From assembly GCA_026125895.1 (NCBI GenBank), contig JAHCKG010000006.1, positions 108,385 to 172,384 on the forward strand: a stretch of 64,000 nucleotides of DNA, given 5' to 3'. Below, one piece after another: positions 23,740 to 32,501 of this stretch (the first letter of the stretch is position 1; the number at the start of each line of letters is the position of its first letter). A program made the position numbers and the translations under genes. The notes beneath the pieces were generated by a model. That model was not told the origin of the DNA and searched no databases. It was given only the letters and a program-made list of their open reading frames with translations. This stretch comes from Pseudolabrys sp. GTDB taxonomy: Bacteria; Pseudomonadota; Alphaproteobacteria; Rhizobiales; Xanthobacteraceae.

Positions 23740-24681
23740 TCAGATCGTCACGTCGTATTCGCGGTGCGCGGAGGCGTCGAGGTGCGGCCGGTCGCTGATG
23801 AAAGCAAGCGCGTGCTCGATGTTGAGCCGCGTCTCGATCAGCGGCTTCAGCACCATCTTCTTGATGTCCTTCTGCGGCACCGATGACGTGAAGAAACTCA
23901 CCGACATCACCGCGGCGACCTTGTCCTTCTCCATCAGCGGCACGCCGAAGGTGGTCATGCGCGCGGGCTCGGTGCGCGGGTCGCGCATGGCATAGCCGGC
24001 GCTGCGCGCCCGCTTGAGGTGCTCGCGGAAGGCAGCTTCTTCCTGCGGGCCGAATTCGCCCGGCATTTCCTTGCGCATGCGGGCGATGTGACGTTCGCGC
24101 TCGTCGTCGCCGCAGAACGCCATGTAGGCGCGGCCCATGGCGAAGCGGAACAGGTCCGGTCGCTTGCCCAGCACCGTGTTGGTGTGAACCACCGGGCTGA
24201 TGGTGCCGGTCCAGTACACGATCTCGATGGCGTCGCCGTCGATGACGCCGAGGCCGATCGGCCACTTGATCTGGCGCGTCAGGCCGATGGACAGCGGCCG
24301 GGCGATCTCGATGACGCGCGAGATGCCGCCGTAGCCGGCCGACAGTTCGAGCACCTTCTGGGTGACACGGTAGCCGCCGCACATGTTGTCGCGCACGACG
24401 TAGCCTTCGTGCATGAGCGTCTCGAGCAGGCGCACGATGGTCGGCCGCGGAATACCCGTCGCGGCGAAGATCGAATTCACCGTGACGATGGACTTCTCGT
24501 TCGCCACCTTGAGCACGTGCAGAGCGCGGCACACGGCGTTGACCGGCGGATAGGAGCGGTCGAGCGGATTGGTGTGGCCGCGCCGGGAATTCGTGCGGCA
24601 GTGAATGTTCGGCGACCCCAGGCCGGACACGGTTTCGCTGACCGGCTCAATGCGGATCAGTTCGCGGACGGCTTTATTCAC
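23740..24681 (-). CDS. IclR-family transcriptional regulator
   Basis: Regulator of 313 residues, start GTG at 24681 because a GGGGGAG ribosome site lies eight bases upstream; a longer in-frame reading to 24780 lacks one. After about 45 unusual N-terminal residues, the winged-helix domain is PVNAVCRALHVLKVANEKS with IFAATGIPRPTIVRLLETLM, followed by the IclR effector domain (about 120-300). IclR proteins control aromatic and short-acid catabolism and usually bind next to their own gene. It diverges from the cupin-SDR-TctCBA-ADH run starting at 24881 across a 199-base gap, so that run is the likely target. Confidence 0.9.
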   Translation of the reverse strand: MNKAVRELIRIEPVSETVSGLGSPNIHCRTNSRRGHTNPLDRSYPPVNAVCRALHVLKVANEKSIVTVNSIFAATGIPRPTIVRLLETLMHEGYVVRDNMCGGYRVTQKVLELSAGYGGISRVIEIARPLSIGLTRQIKWPIGLGVIDGDAIEIVYWTGTISPVVHTNTVLGKRPDLFRFAMGRAYMAFCGDDERERHIARMRKEMPGEFGPQEEAAFREHLKRARSAGYAMRDPRTEPARMTTFGVPLMEKDKVAAVMSVSFFTSSVPQKDIKKMVLKPLIETRLNIEHALAFISDRPHLDASAHREYDVTI

Positions 24682-24880
24682 CTGACGGATCTCCCCCTGG
24701 CGGCGGCTTTTGCCCGGATCATACCAATGGCGCCGAGGCGCGATAAGACCGCGAGGGTAGCAAAGCGCCGCCCATTTCACCCAGCGAAATTCGGCTCCAA
24801 GAACCCTGCCGCACCCGGACCCGGCCCCCTAAAATCGCGGTCCGGTCGCAGTCGGCTGTTCGTCCAGGGAAGTGAAGTCA

Positions 24881-25810
24881 ATGAGCGGTGTGTCGAAGCG
24901 TGTAGCCTCCAAGTCCGTGTTCCGCGATCAGGAACCGCAGGAGATCAGCCCGGACGGCCTGGCGCGAACCTGGATCACGCGCGGCGGCAATTTCGCCGTA
25001 TGCGTTTCGGAGGTAAAGCCCGGCGCTGTCCTGGCGCGGGCCGACAATCCGGAAGAGTACATGGTGATCGCGCCGCCGGGCGGCGCGTCGCTGACCATCA
25101 AGGCGGGCAGCGAGACGGTCGAGGCCGAGCCCGAATCCCTCACCATCGTGCCGCCGGGCGCCAGCCAGGTGACCGCGCGCACCGCCGGCAAGGTCGCGCG
25201 CATCTTCTCCAAGGCTTCGACGGACGTGATGACGCTGGCGATCAACAAGGACGTCTATGCCGACGGCGCGCCCGAACTCGCGCCGCCCGATCTGTGGCCG
25301 GAGCCGATCGGCGGCTACAAGCTGCGCCACTATCCGCTGGCGCAGTATCTCGACCCGAAGGGTGATCGCATCCAGCCGCGCTGTTTCCGCTCGACCAACA
25401 TGATGGTCAACCTGTTCGGGCAGTTCTTCACCCGCCGGCCGACCAATTCGCTCAGCCCGCATTGGCACGACGATTTCGAGCAGGGCTCGCTCTGCTTCGA
25501 GGGCACCTGGATGCACCACATGCGCTACAACTGGGGCGCAGACCTGAGCACCTGGGTGCCGGACGATCACGCCGAGATGCCGACGCCGTCGGTCATCGTC
25601 ATTCCGGCGCTCGCGATCCACACCAGCCGCTGCATCGGCCAGGACGGACCGTCGAGTTCGCTCTATGACATCTTCTGTCCGCCGCGCATGGACTTCGCGT
25701 CGAAGAAGGGCTTTGTCATCAACGAAGACGAGTATCCGCTGCCTGCCGTTCAGGGCGAGCAGAAGATCAAGACCGGCGGCACGCTGCTGAGCTGGCAGAA
25801 GCCGGGCTGA
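24881..25810 (+). CDS. Bicupin protein of unknown reaction
   Basis: Protein of 309 residues from ATG at 24881 (an in-frame GTG lies at 24872). Two cupin-like halves: an N-terminal one around EEYMVIAPPGGASLTIKAG, lacking metal ligands, and a C-terminal one with SPHWHDDFEQGSLCFEG, whose two histidines and acidic residue could hold a metal, and a later histidine in ALAIHTSRC. This fits a dioxygenase or isomerase of the cupin class, but no named family was recognised. First gene after the IclR regulator, followed 43 bases on by an SDR gene and the TctCBA transporter: a probable catabolic operon for an imported carboxylate. Confidence 0.75.
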   Translation: MSGVSKRVASKSVFRDQEPQEISPDGLARTWITRGGNFAVCVSEVKPGAVLARADNPEEYMVIAPPGGASLTIKAGSETVEAEPESLTIVPPGASQVTARTAGKVARIFSKASTDVMTLAINKDVYADGAPELAPPDLWPEPIGGYKLRHYPLAQYLDPKGDRIQPRCFRSTNMMVNLFGQFFTRRPTNSLSPHWHDDFEQGSLCFEGTWMHHMRYNWGADLSTWVPDDHAEMPTPSVIVIPALAIHTSRCIGQDGPSSSLYDIFCPPRMDFASKKGFVINEDEYPLPAVQGEQKIKTGGTLLSWQKPG

Positions 25811-25853
25811 ACCGTTTCATTCCACCTTATCGATATCGACAGTCAGAGGATTC

Positions 25854-26606
25854 ATGAAGGAAGTTGTGATCGTCACCGGCGCGAGCAGCGGCATCGGCGC
25901 CGCGACGGCGCGTGCCTTGGGCGCGCTCGGCGCCGCCGTCGTCGTCAACTACAACAGCTCGAAGGAGCTCGCCGACGGCGTCGTCGCCGATGTCGAGAAG
26001 CTCGGCGGCAAGGCCATCGCGGTCAAGGCCAATATGGGTGTCGAAGCCGACATCGTCCGCATGTTCGAGACGACTGACAAGACCTTCGGTCCGATCACCG
26101 GCCTGGTTAACAATGCCGGCGTCAACGGACCGCATCACCGCACCGCGGATACCTATGACTTCCAGGAGGCGATGGACATCTACGCGGTCAACGCCATCGG
26201 CGTGCTGATCTGCTGCCGCGAAGGCATAAAGCGCATGTCGACGAAGCTGGGCGGCAAGGGCGGCTCGATCGTCAACATCTCGTCGATCGGCGCGCTCACC
26301 GGCTCGCCGGGGCGCTTCATTCACTACGCCGGCTCCAAGGCCGCCGTCGATACGATGACCAAGGGGCTCGCCGTCGAGGTCGCCCGCGACGGCGTCCGCA
26401 TCAACTCCATTCGGCCGGGAATGGTCGATACGCCGATCCACGCCAAAGCCGGGCAGGCGGACCGCGTGAAGGAATTTGCCGCCAAGAATCCGTTGGGCCG
26501 GGCGGGCCGGCCCGAAGAAGTGGCGGAGGCGATCATCTGGCTGCTGTCGGACAAGGCTTCGCTCGTCACCGGCGCGGTGCTCGACGTCATGGGGGCACAG
26601 CGCTGA
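25854..26606 (+). CDS. Short-chain dehydrogenase/reductase
   Basis: Classical SDR of 250 residues. Cofactor motif TGASSGIG (about 8-15), NNAG after strand 4, catalytic tyrosine and lysine in YAGSK with an upstream serine in ISSIGALTGS, and the PG motif in IRPGMVDTPI. The C-terminus ends VTGAVLDVMGAQR. Similar to 3-oxoacyl-ACP reductases and glucose/sugar-acid dehydrogenases. Lies between the bicupin and the TctC receptor on the same strand, so it probably oxidises or reduces the imported substrate or its first product. Substrate not readable. Confidence 0.92.
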   Translation: MKEVVIVTGASSGIGAATARALGALGAAVVVNYNSSKELADGVVADVEKLGGKAIAVKANMGVEADIVRMFETTDKTFGPITGLVNNAGVNGPHHRTADTYDFQEAMDIYAVNAIGVLICCREGIKRMSTKLGGKGGSIVNISSIGALTGSPGRFIHYAGSKAAVDTMTKGLAVEVARDGVRINSIRPGMVDTPIHAKAGQADRVKEFAAKNPLGRAGRPEEVAEAIIWLLSDKASLVTGAVLDVMGAQR

Positions 26607-26774
26607 CGGCAGGTCGGCAGCGCTGCATGTTTCATTGTCCGAAACAGTGTGCCGCCGCCGGTGGGACAGGCCGGCATTTGAACTAGCATCGCGGCTCATC
26701 GGTCCGGTCGTTGTCGCAACGCGAACAAGCGCGCGAGCGGGCCCAAGAAAGCAACGATCAGGGAGGGAAGAAGG

Positions 26775-27758
26775 ATGACGCGGGTCACTTTGGGAATGCG
26801 GAGCATTGCGGTCGCGGCAGCCGTCGTTGGCGCGTCGGCAATGTTTGTTGGCGGCACGGCCGCGGCGCAGAAATATCCGGCCAAGAACATCACCGCCATC
26901 GTGCCGTTCGCCGCCGGCGGCGGCGCCGATACGCAGACCCGCATCTGGGGCGGCGCTATCGCGCCAATCATCGGCCACCGCATCATCATCGAGAATAACG
27001 GCGCTGCCGCCGGCATTCCCGGCACCAAGCAGGGCATCGCCGCCGATCCGGATGGCTACACCGTGCTGATGGGCGTTGCTTCGACCATCGCCATCAATCC
27101 CTTCACCAACAAGGCCGCCGACTACAAGCCGCTCGAGAGTCTCCGCGCGGTCGCGATGATCGGCTACACGCCCTACGTCCTGGTGGTCGCCAACAATCTC
27201 AACATCAAGTCCTTCCCGGAGCTGATGAAGTACGGCAAGGAGAATCCCGGCAAGCTGACATATGCGAGTTGGACCAGCGTCGGCAATCTGGCGCGCCAGG
27301 GGTTAGAGCTCCGCTCCGGACTGGCCATGACCATGGTGCCGTACAAGGGTTCGGTAGACGCCATCAACGACGTCGTCGCCGGCCGCGCATCGGCGACCAT
27401 CGCCGACTCTGGCTCGATCATGCCGTTCATCAAGGCCGGCAGCGTTACACCGATCGCCATCACCACGGCGCAGAAATCGACGTCCCTGCCGAACGTGCCG
27501 ACAATCGATGAGCTTGGCGTCAAGGACTACGTCATCGACTCCTGGGTCGCGATGTTCGTTCCAAAGGACACGCCGAACGACATCGTCGAATATCTCAACA
27601 CCAAGACGCGCGAAGCGATCAAGACCAAGGCCGTGCAGGACCGCTACGCCGAAGTCGCAATCGAAACGCTCGATCTCAGTGCCGCCGAAACGCAGGCATT
27701 CATGGAACGGCAGACGAAGAACTGGAAGTCGCTGGTTGAACAGGTCGCGGCCAAGTAG
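26775..27758 (+). CDS. tctC: TctC-type substrate-binding protein of tripartite tricarboxylate transporter
   Basis: Periplasmic receptor of 327 residues with a signal peptide (hydrophobic about 12-30, cleavage near AAAQKYP). Family blocks: ITAIVPFAAGGGADTQTRIW, NNGAAAGIPG, DGYTVLMGVAS and VPYKGSVDAINDVVAGRASA. It binds a carboxylate and hands it to the TctA/TctB membrane complex encoded directly downstream (36-base gap). Unlike the copy at 17327 it belongs to a full system. The ligand is probably the substrate of the nearby SDR, cupin and Fe-ADH enzymes. Confidence 0.92.
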   Translation: MTRVTLGMRSIAVAAAVVGASAMFVGGTAAAQKYPAKNITAIVPFAAGGGADTQTRIWGGAIAPIIGHRIIIENNGAAAGIPGTKQGIAADPDGYTVLMGVASTIAINPFTNKAADYKPLESLRAVAMIGYTPYVLVVANNLNIKSFPELMKYGKENPGKLTYASWTSVGNLARQGLELRSGLAMTMVPYKGSVDAINDVVAGRASATIADSGSIMPFIKAGSVTPIAITTAQKSTSLPNVPTIDELGVKDYVIDSWVAMFVPKDTPNDIVEYLNTKTREAIKTKAVQDRYAEVAIETLDLSAAETQAFMERQTKNWKSLVEQVAAK

Positions 27759-27794
27759 GCACCGCCGGAGCGAAGGCTTGGAGGCAATTCGGCC

Positions 27795-28442
27795 ATGACG
27801 AGTCAGCCGATCGAGGGGCGGCAGCCACCTGCCGTCCCCCGTCATGCACGGGTCGACGTGATCGGCGGCGCGCTGATCGTGCTTCTTGCCGTCGCGGTCT
27901 GGCTCGGCGCCGCCGAGCTGGACGCAGGCGCGCTCTCGCGCATCGGCACCGGGGCGCTGCCGAAGGGGCTGGCCGTCGTACTGTGCGCGGCCGGCATTAT
28001 CATCCTTATGAAGGGCCTGTTGCAGTCCAACGAGACCGCGGAACGGTTCTTCGTGGCAGTGCGGCCGATGGCCATCGTCATCGCTTCGATCGTGGTCTTC
28101 GGTCTGTTCATCCGCGGCGTCAATTTCGGCTGGTTCTCGACACCGCAGCTCGGGCTGATGATTGTCGGGCCGGTCACGGTCTTCATCGCCGGCAGTGCGA
28201 CGCCGGAGATGAATGTGCGGCAACTGATCGTGCTGTCGATCGGACTGACGGCCGCCATGCTGCTCGTGTTCATGGACCTGCTCAGCGTCACGATTCCGGT
28301 TTTCCCGAAATTCATCCAGGATCCACTGACGCTCTCGCTTGGGATCGACACCCTGGTCCGGGTTGCCTATCTCGCCTATGGCGCGCTCGCCGCCTTACTC
28401 TACATCATCTTCTTCGGTTGGCCGGAGCGGCGGCGTGACTGA
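27795..28442 (+). CDS. tctB: TctB small membrane subunit
   Basis: Small integral membrane subunit, 215 residues, with about four to five transmembrane helices (for example VIGGALIVLLAVAVWLGAAE, VIASIVVFGLFI, LTAAMLLVFMDLL). Low conservation is normal for TctB; identification rests on size, topology and position between tctC and tctA. The last eight bases overlap the tctA GTG start, as is common in tct operons. Confidence 0.88.
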   Translation: MTSQPIEGRQPPAVPRHARVDVIGGALIVLLAVAVWLGAAELDAGALSRIGTGALPKGLAVVLCAAGIIILMKGLLQSNETAERFFVAVRPMAIVIASIVVFGLFIRGVNFGWFSTPQLGLMIVGPVTVFIAGSATPEMNVRQLIVLSIGLTAAMLLVFMDLLSVTIPVFPKFIQDPLTLSLGIDTLVRVAYLAYGALAALLYIIFFGWPERRRD

Positions 28443-29940
28443 GCTGTTCCACCATCTCTATATCGGCTTCTCCGCCATCCTGTCGGTGCAGAACGTCCTT
28501 CTGTGCCTGGTCGGCTGTCTGGTCGGCACGCTGATCGGTGTCCTCCCGGGTATCGGCCCGCTGGCAACCATCGCCATCCTGATGCCGCTCACCTACAACG
28601 CCGAGCCGATCGGCTCGCTGATCATGCTCGCCGGCATCTATTACGGTTCGCAATATGGCGGGTCGACCACCGCGATTCTGGTCAACATGCCGGGCGAGAC
28701 GTCGTCGCTGGTGACGACTTTCGACGGGCACGCCATGGCGCGGCAGGGCCGGGCCGGCAAGGCTCTCGGCATCGCCGCCATCGGCTCCTTCATCGCCGGC
28801 ACCTTCGCGACCTTCGTCATTGCCGGCACGGCGATCCCTTTGTCGAAGCTGGCGCTGAGCTTCACCGCCGGCAACTATTTTGCGCTGATGGTGTTGGGCC
28901 TGAGCCTTGCCATCGTTCTTGCCGGCGGCTCGGTGCTCAAGGCGATCTGCACCTTGTTCATCGGCGTGCTGATGGCGCTGGTCGGCGCCGACCAGATCAC
29001 CGCGGAGCCGCGCCTCACCTTCGGCCTGCAGATTCTCTATGACGGCTTCGACATCGCCATCGTGTCGATGGGGCTGTTTGGCCTCGCCGAAATCCTGCGC
29101 AATCTCGAAACGCCGGAGCAAAAGCCCTTCGTCGGCAACGTGGTCGGCAGCCTGCTGCCGGATCGCAATGACATGAAGGCCTCGGCCGGCCCCATCGCCC
29201 GCGGCTCGTTGCTCGGCTCGATCATCGGCATCATTCCGGGCAACGGCGCGACCTTATCGTCGTTCGTGTCCTATGCGCTGGAGAAGGCGTTGTCGCGGAC
29301 GCCGGAGCGGTTCGGCAAGGGCGCCATCGAAGGCGTGGCCGGTCCGGAATCGGCGAACAATGCCGCCGCGCAAACGACGTTCATTCCGCTGCTCACATTG
29401 GGCCTGCCGTCCACGGCGGTGATGGCGCTGGTCGGCGGCGCCATGACGCTGCACGGCGTCGTGCCCGGTCCGCAGGTCATCAGCAAGCATCCCGACCTGT
29501 TCTGGGGCGTCGTCACCTCGATGTGGGTCGGCAACCTGATGCTGGTGATCATCAACCTTCCGCTGATCGGCCTCTGGGTGAAATTCCTGAAAGTGCCGTA
29601 TCACCTGCTGTTTCCGACCATCGTGCTGTTCTGCTGCATCGGCATTTACTCGGTCAATTCGCGGCCGTCGGACGTGCTCGAAGTCGCCGTGTTCGGCGTG
29701 CTCGGCTACGTGCTGTTCAAGCTGCGCTTCGAGCTTGCGCCATTGCTGCTCGGCCTCGTGCTGGGCGCGATGCTGGAGGACAACCTGCGGCGCGGCCTCA
29801 TCCTCAGCAATGGTAATGTCTGGACCTTCCTGAGCGAGCCGCTGACCCTGGTGCTGCTGAGCGCCGCGCTGCTGGTGCTCGGCACCGCGCTGGTGCCCTC
29901 GATCAGCAAGGGCCGCGAGCAACTCGTCGACGAAGACTAG
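28435..29940 (+). CDS. tctA: TctA large permease subunit
   Basis: Permease of 501 residues from GTG at 28435 (overlapping tctB by eight bases); the longer in-frame reading inside tctB is rejected. Family signature in the first third: VGTLIGVLPGIGPLATIAIL and YYGSQYGGSTTAILVNMPGE; mid-protein GIIPGNGATLSSFVSYALEK. About 11-12 helices. With TctB it forms the sodium- or proton-coupled carrier fed by TctC. Followed 32 bases on by the Fe-ADH gene. Confidence 0.95.
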   Translation: MTELFHHLYIGFSAILSVQNVLLCLVGCLVGTLIGVLPGIGPLATIAILMPLTYNAEPIGSLIMLAGIYYGSQYGGSTTAILVNMPGETSSLVTTFDGHAMARQGRAGKALGIAAIGSFIAGTFATFVIAGTAIPLSKLALSFTAGNYFALMVLGLSLAIVLAGGSVLKAICTLFIGVLMALVGADQITAEPRLTFGLQILYDGFDIAIVSMGLFGLAEILRNLETPEQKPFVGNVVGSLLPDRNDMKASAGPIARGSLLGSIIGIIPGNGATLSSFVSYALEKALSRTPERFGKGAIEGVAGPESANNAAAQTTFIPLLTLGLPSTAVMALVGGAMTLHGVVPGPQVISKHPDLFWGVVTSMWVGNLMLVIINLPLIGLWVKFLKVPYHLLFPTIVLFCCIGIYSVNSRPSDVLEVAVFGVLGYVLFKLRFELAPLLLGLVLGAMLEDNLRRGLILSNGNVWTFLSEPLTLVLLSAALLVLGTALVPSISKGREQLVDED

Positions 29941-29972
29941 CGGCGCGGCCGCTTCAAACCGGAGATCTGCAT

Positions 29973-31193
29973 TTGTCACTGTTCGGAACGCTGCGCACGC
30001 CGCGCAATCTGGTTTTCGGCGCCGGGCAACGCATGGCCTTGCCCGGCTACGCCGCGGCGCTTGGCAAGCGGGCGTTGATCGTCACCGACGAGCGGCTCGG
30101 CGCCGATGCGGAATTTCTGCGTCTGGTCGATGCCTTGACACAGGTGGGCCTGCAGACCCGCGTCTTCGACGGCACGATCGCCGAACTGCCGATCGAGTGC
30201 ATCGCCAGCGCCGTCCAGGCGGGCAAGGCGATCGATGCCGATCTGGTCATCGGCATCGGCGGCGGCAGTTGCCTCGACGCCGCCAAGGTGGCGGCGGTGC
30301 TGCTGACGCATGGCGGCCGCATCTCCGATTACTACGGCGAATTCAAGGTGCCTGGTCCGGTGTTGCCGTTGATCTCGCTGCCGACGACATCCGGCACCGG
30401 GTCGGAAGTCACGCCCGTCGCGGTGGTGACCGATCCCGACCGCGCGGTGAAGGTCGGCATCGCCTCGCCGCACATCATCAGTCACACGGCGATCTGCGAT
30501 CCCGAGCTGACCTATTCATGCCCGCCGGGACTGACGGCGGTGTCGGGCGCGGACGCGCTGACGCATGCCATCGAGGCCTTCACCACGATGCGGCGCGAGC
30601 CGACTGGCGCGATCGTCCATGAGCACGTCTTCCTCGGCAAGAACGTGCTCAGCGACAACTATGCGCTGCTGGCGATCTCGCATATCGCGGCGAGCCTGAA
30701 GCGCGCCGTCGACAACGGCAGCGATGTCGAGGCGCGCGAGCGGCTGATGCTCGGCGCGACGATGGCCGGGCTCGCCTTCGGCACCGCCGGCACGGCGGCG
30801 GCGCATGCCGTGCAGTATCCGATCGGCGCGATGACGCACACGCCGCATGGCGCCGGCGTCGCGGTGATGATGCCCTACGTCATGGAATTCAACCGCCGCC
30901 ATTGCGAGCCGGAGCTGGCCGACATCGGGCGCGCAATGGGGCTTGGGGCGCAGGGCACCGTATCGGCGCAGGCCGGCGCGGCGATCGACGCGGTGGAAAA
31001 ACTGTTTGCCTCCGTCGGCATCCCGAAAACCATCGCCGATCTCGGCATCGTGCGTGGGCAGCTCGGCACAGTCGCCGAGCAGGCGATGGGCAGCGCGCGG
31101 CTGATCAAGAACAATCCGCGCCCGATCGAACTCGCCACCATGGCGACTTTGGTCGAGGCGGCTTTTGCCGGCGACCGCGCCGCTTTGCGCTGA
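29973..31193 (+). CDS. Iron-containing alcohol dehydrogenase
   Basis: Type III metal-dependent alcohol dehydrogenase of 406 residues. The start is TTG at 29973: GGAG at 29961-29964 sits eight bases upstream and no ATG fits. NAD-binding loop IGIGGGSCLDAAK, metal ligands in SGADALTHAIEAF, AAHAVQYPIGA and THTPHGAG (D, H, H, H). Related enzymes act on 1,3-propanediol, lactaldehyde, hydroxybutyrate or maleylacetate. As last gene of the cupin-SDR-TctCBA run it probably serves the same substrate. Convergent genes absent; the GntR regulator follows on the same strand. Confidence 0.92.
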   Translation: MSLFGTLRTPRNLVFGAGQRMALPGYAAALGKRALIVTDERLGADAEFLRLVDALTQVGLQTRVFDGTIAELPIECIASAVQAGKAIDADLVIGIGGGSCLDAAKVAAVLLTHGGRISDYYGEFKVPGPVLPLISLPTTSGTGSEVTPVAVVTDPDRAVKVGIASPHIISHTAICDPELTYSCPPGLTAVSGADALTHAIEAFTTMRREPTGAIVHEHVFLGKNVLSDNYALLAISHIAASLKRAVDNGSDVEARERLMLGATMAGLAFGTAGTAAAHAVQYPIGAMTHTPHGAGVAVMMPYVMEFNRRHCEPELADIGRAMGLGAQGTVSAQAGAAIDAVEKLFASVGIPKTIADLGIVRGQLGTVAEQAMGSARLIKNNPRPIELATMATLVEAAFAGDRAALR

Positions 31194-31348
31194 GCGGCAG
31201 TCTCATTCGGCAATCCGCGGTGACGCGGGCCGGGCGCACCTCAATACCACGCCTTGGCGGTGAGCTGCGCTACAAGCGTATAATGCCACGCGACTGTGAC
31301 CCGACCGCGTATCTCCTGTCGTTTGTCGGAAAGCGGCTTTACAGCCGC

Positions 31349-31365
31349 TGAAATATTAATGTATT
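31349..31365 (+). promoter_or_regulatory. Operator-like motif upstream of the GntR gene
   Basis: A 17-base AT-rich motif TGAAATATTAATGTATT, 37 bases before the GntR start at 31402. The same motif with one change recurs at 32155-32171, just downstream of the GntR gene and in front of the ABC importer. Two near-identical AT-rich sites flanking a regulator in GC-rich DNA suggest its operators. Confidence 0.5.
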
Positions 31366-31401
31366 TGTTGGTCATCTTAATCCCAGGGGCGCCTGTTGTA
31401 G

Positions 31402-32106
31402 ATGGACCAGCGGCAGAGGACCGAGACCTTGCCCGTCGACCGGCGGCTGTCATTGCCGCAGCAAGTCTATGCCGATATCCGCCGGCGCATCATCGCTTTC
31501 GAACTGCTGCCGGACACCTCGCTGTCGCGCTCGGAACTGTCCGCTCGTTACGGCATCAGCCAGACGCCGTTGCGTGAGGCGTTGCAGCGGCTGAGCGAGG
31601 AAGGTCTGGTCGCGACCTATCCGCAGTCGCGCACCGAGGTGCGCCGCATCGATGTCGCTCAAGTTTTCGAAGCGCAATTTCTGCGTACCGCGCTCGAGGT
31701 CGAGGTCGTGGCGCGGCTTTCGGCCGATCCCAACAAGTCGGGGCTGGCCGCTGTCGAAGCCACGCATGAGCAGCTTGTCCGCTCATGGGCGCGCGAGCAG
31801 TCGTTCGAAAGTTTCTCCGAGCTCGACAAACAATTCCACGCCAACCTCTATGCCGCGGCCGGGCTGTCGAACCTGATCCAACTTGTCGACGCGCGCTGTG
31901 GTCAACTCGACCGCATTCGCCGACTGCACTTGCAGTGGTCCAACGACCGCAAGCCGGAACAGGTGGTCAAGGATCACCAGGCCATCGTCGACGCCATCCG
32001 CCGTTCCGATGTCGAAGGCGCGCAAAGGGGGATGCGCTCGCATCTCGCCGGCACCGTCGGCCAGCTTGACGAACTGCGCTCTCGATTTCCCGATTATTTC
32101 TGCTGA
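31402..32106 (+). CDS. GntR-family regulator (FadR/FCD subfamily)
   Basis: Regulator of 234 residues. N-terminal winged helix (about 18-85): LPQQVYADIRRRIIAFELLP, then LSARYGISQTPLREALQRLSEEGLV. C-terminal all-helical FCD domain (about 95-225) with likely metal ligands in ELDKQFHANLYAAAG and KDHQAIVDAIRRSD. FCD regulators bind small carboxylates or sugar acids. The gene is flanked by two copies of a 17-base motif, which supports autoregulation and control of the ABC importer downstream. It could also act on the Fe-ADH run upstream. Confidence 0.93.
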   Translation: MDQRQRTETLPVDRRLSLPQQVYADIRRRIIAFELLPDTSLSRSELSARYGISQTPLREALQRLSEEGLVATYPQSRTEVRRIDVAQVFEAQFLRTALEVEVVARLSADPNKSGLAAVEATHEQLVRSWAREQSFESFSELDKQFHANLYAAAGLSNLIQLVDARCGQLDRIRRLHLQWSNDRKPEQVVKDHQAIVDAIRRSDVEGAQRGMRSHLAGTVGQLDELRSRFPDYFC

Positions 32107-32501
32107 CCGCAGCCGCCTGCCGGCCGCTTCCCCGAACCGTGCCACGTTTGACATTGAAATATTAGTGTATTAGTTTTCCGAAAAATGTCCCGAAAAATCG
32201 GGGTTCGTGCCTTGTCGCTGTCTGGCGGAGGTCGGGAGGGAAATTTCAAGTGCAGCTCGCCGTCACATCATGCGCAGCCACCGCACCATCCGCCTGCCGC
32301 CGGCCGGGCCTGGCGCGGCGGCTCTCAAATCGTCGCCTGTCATTCCGCCTTTCTCCTATCGGGTAACGCCGCGGCCGCGCCGCGCGTCACCGCGCAACTC
32401 TTCGTCGTCCACGCGATGCAACTGCGCCGCCGAAAAACCAGCCACCTGACCGGCCTGCAAGGGCCCGGATGTGAAACAAACAACATAGAGAGGAAACAGC
32501 C
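32107..32501. other. 395-base regulatory gap between the GntR gene and the ABC importer
   Basis: No gene seen. The left end holds the promoter and operator-like motif at 32148-32176; the remainder is GC-rich untranslated leader up to a ribosome site AGAGAGGAAAC about seven bases before the ATG at 32502. The leader of about 320 bases is long, but no known riboswitch fold was recognised. Confidence 0.4.
32148..32176 (+). promoter_or_regulatory. Candidate promoter with embedded GntR operator motif
   Basis: TTGACA at 32148-32153, a 17-base spacer, then TAGTTT at 32171-32176 as a weak -10. The second copy of the 17-base motif (32155-32171, TGAAATATTAGTGTATT) fills the spacer, an arrangement in which the bound repressor would block RNA polymerase. 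It should drive the four-gene ABC importer. Confidence 0.5.
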
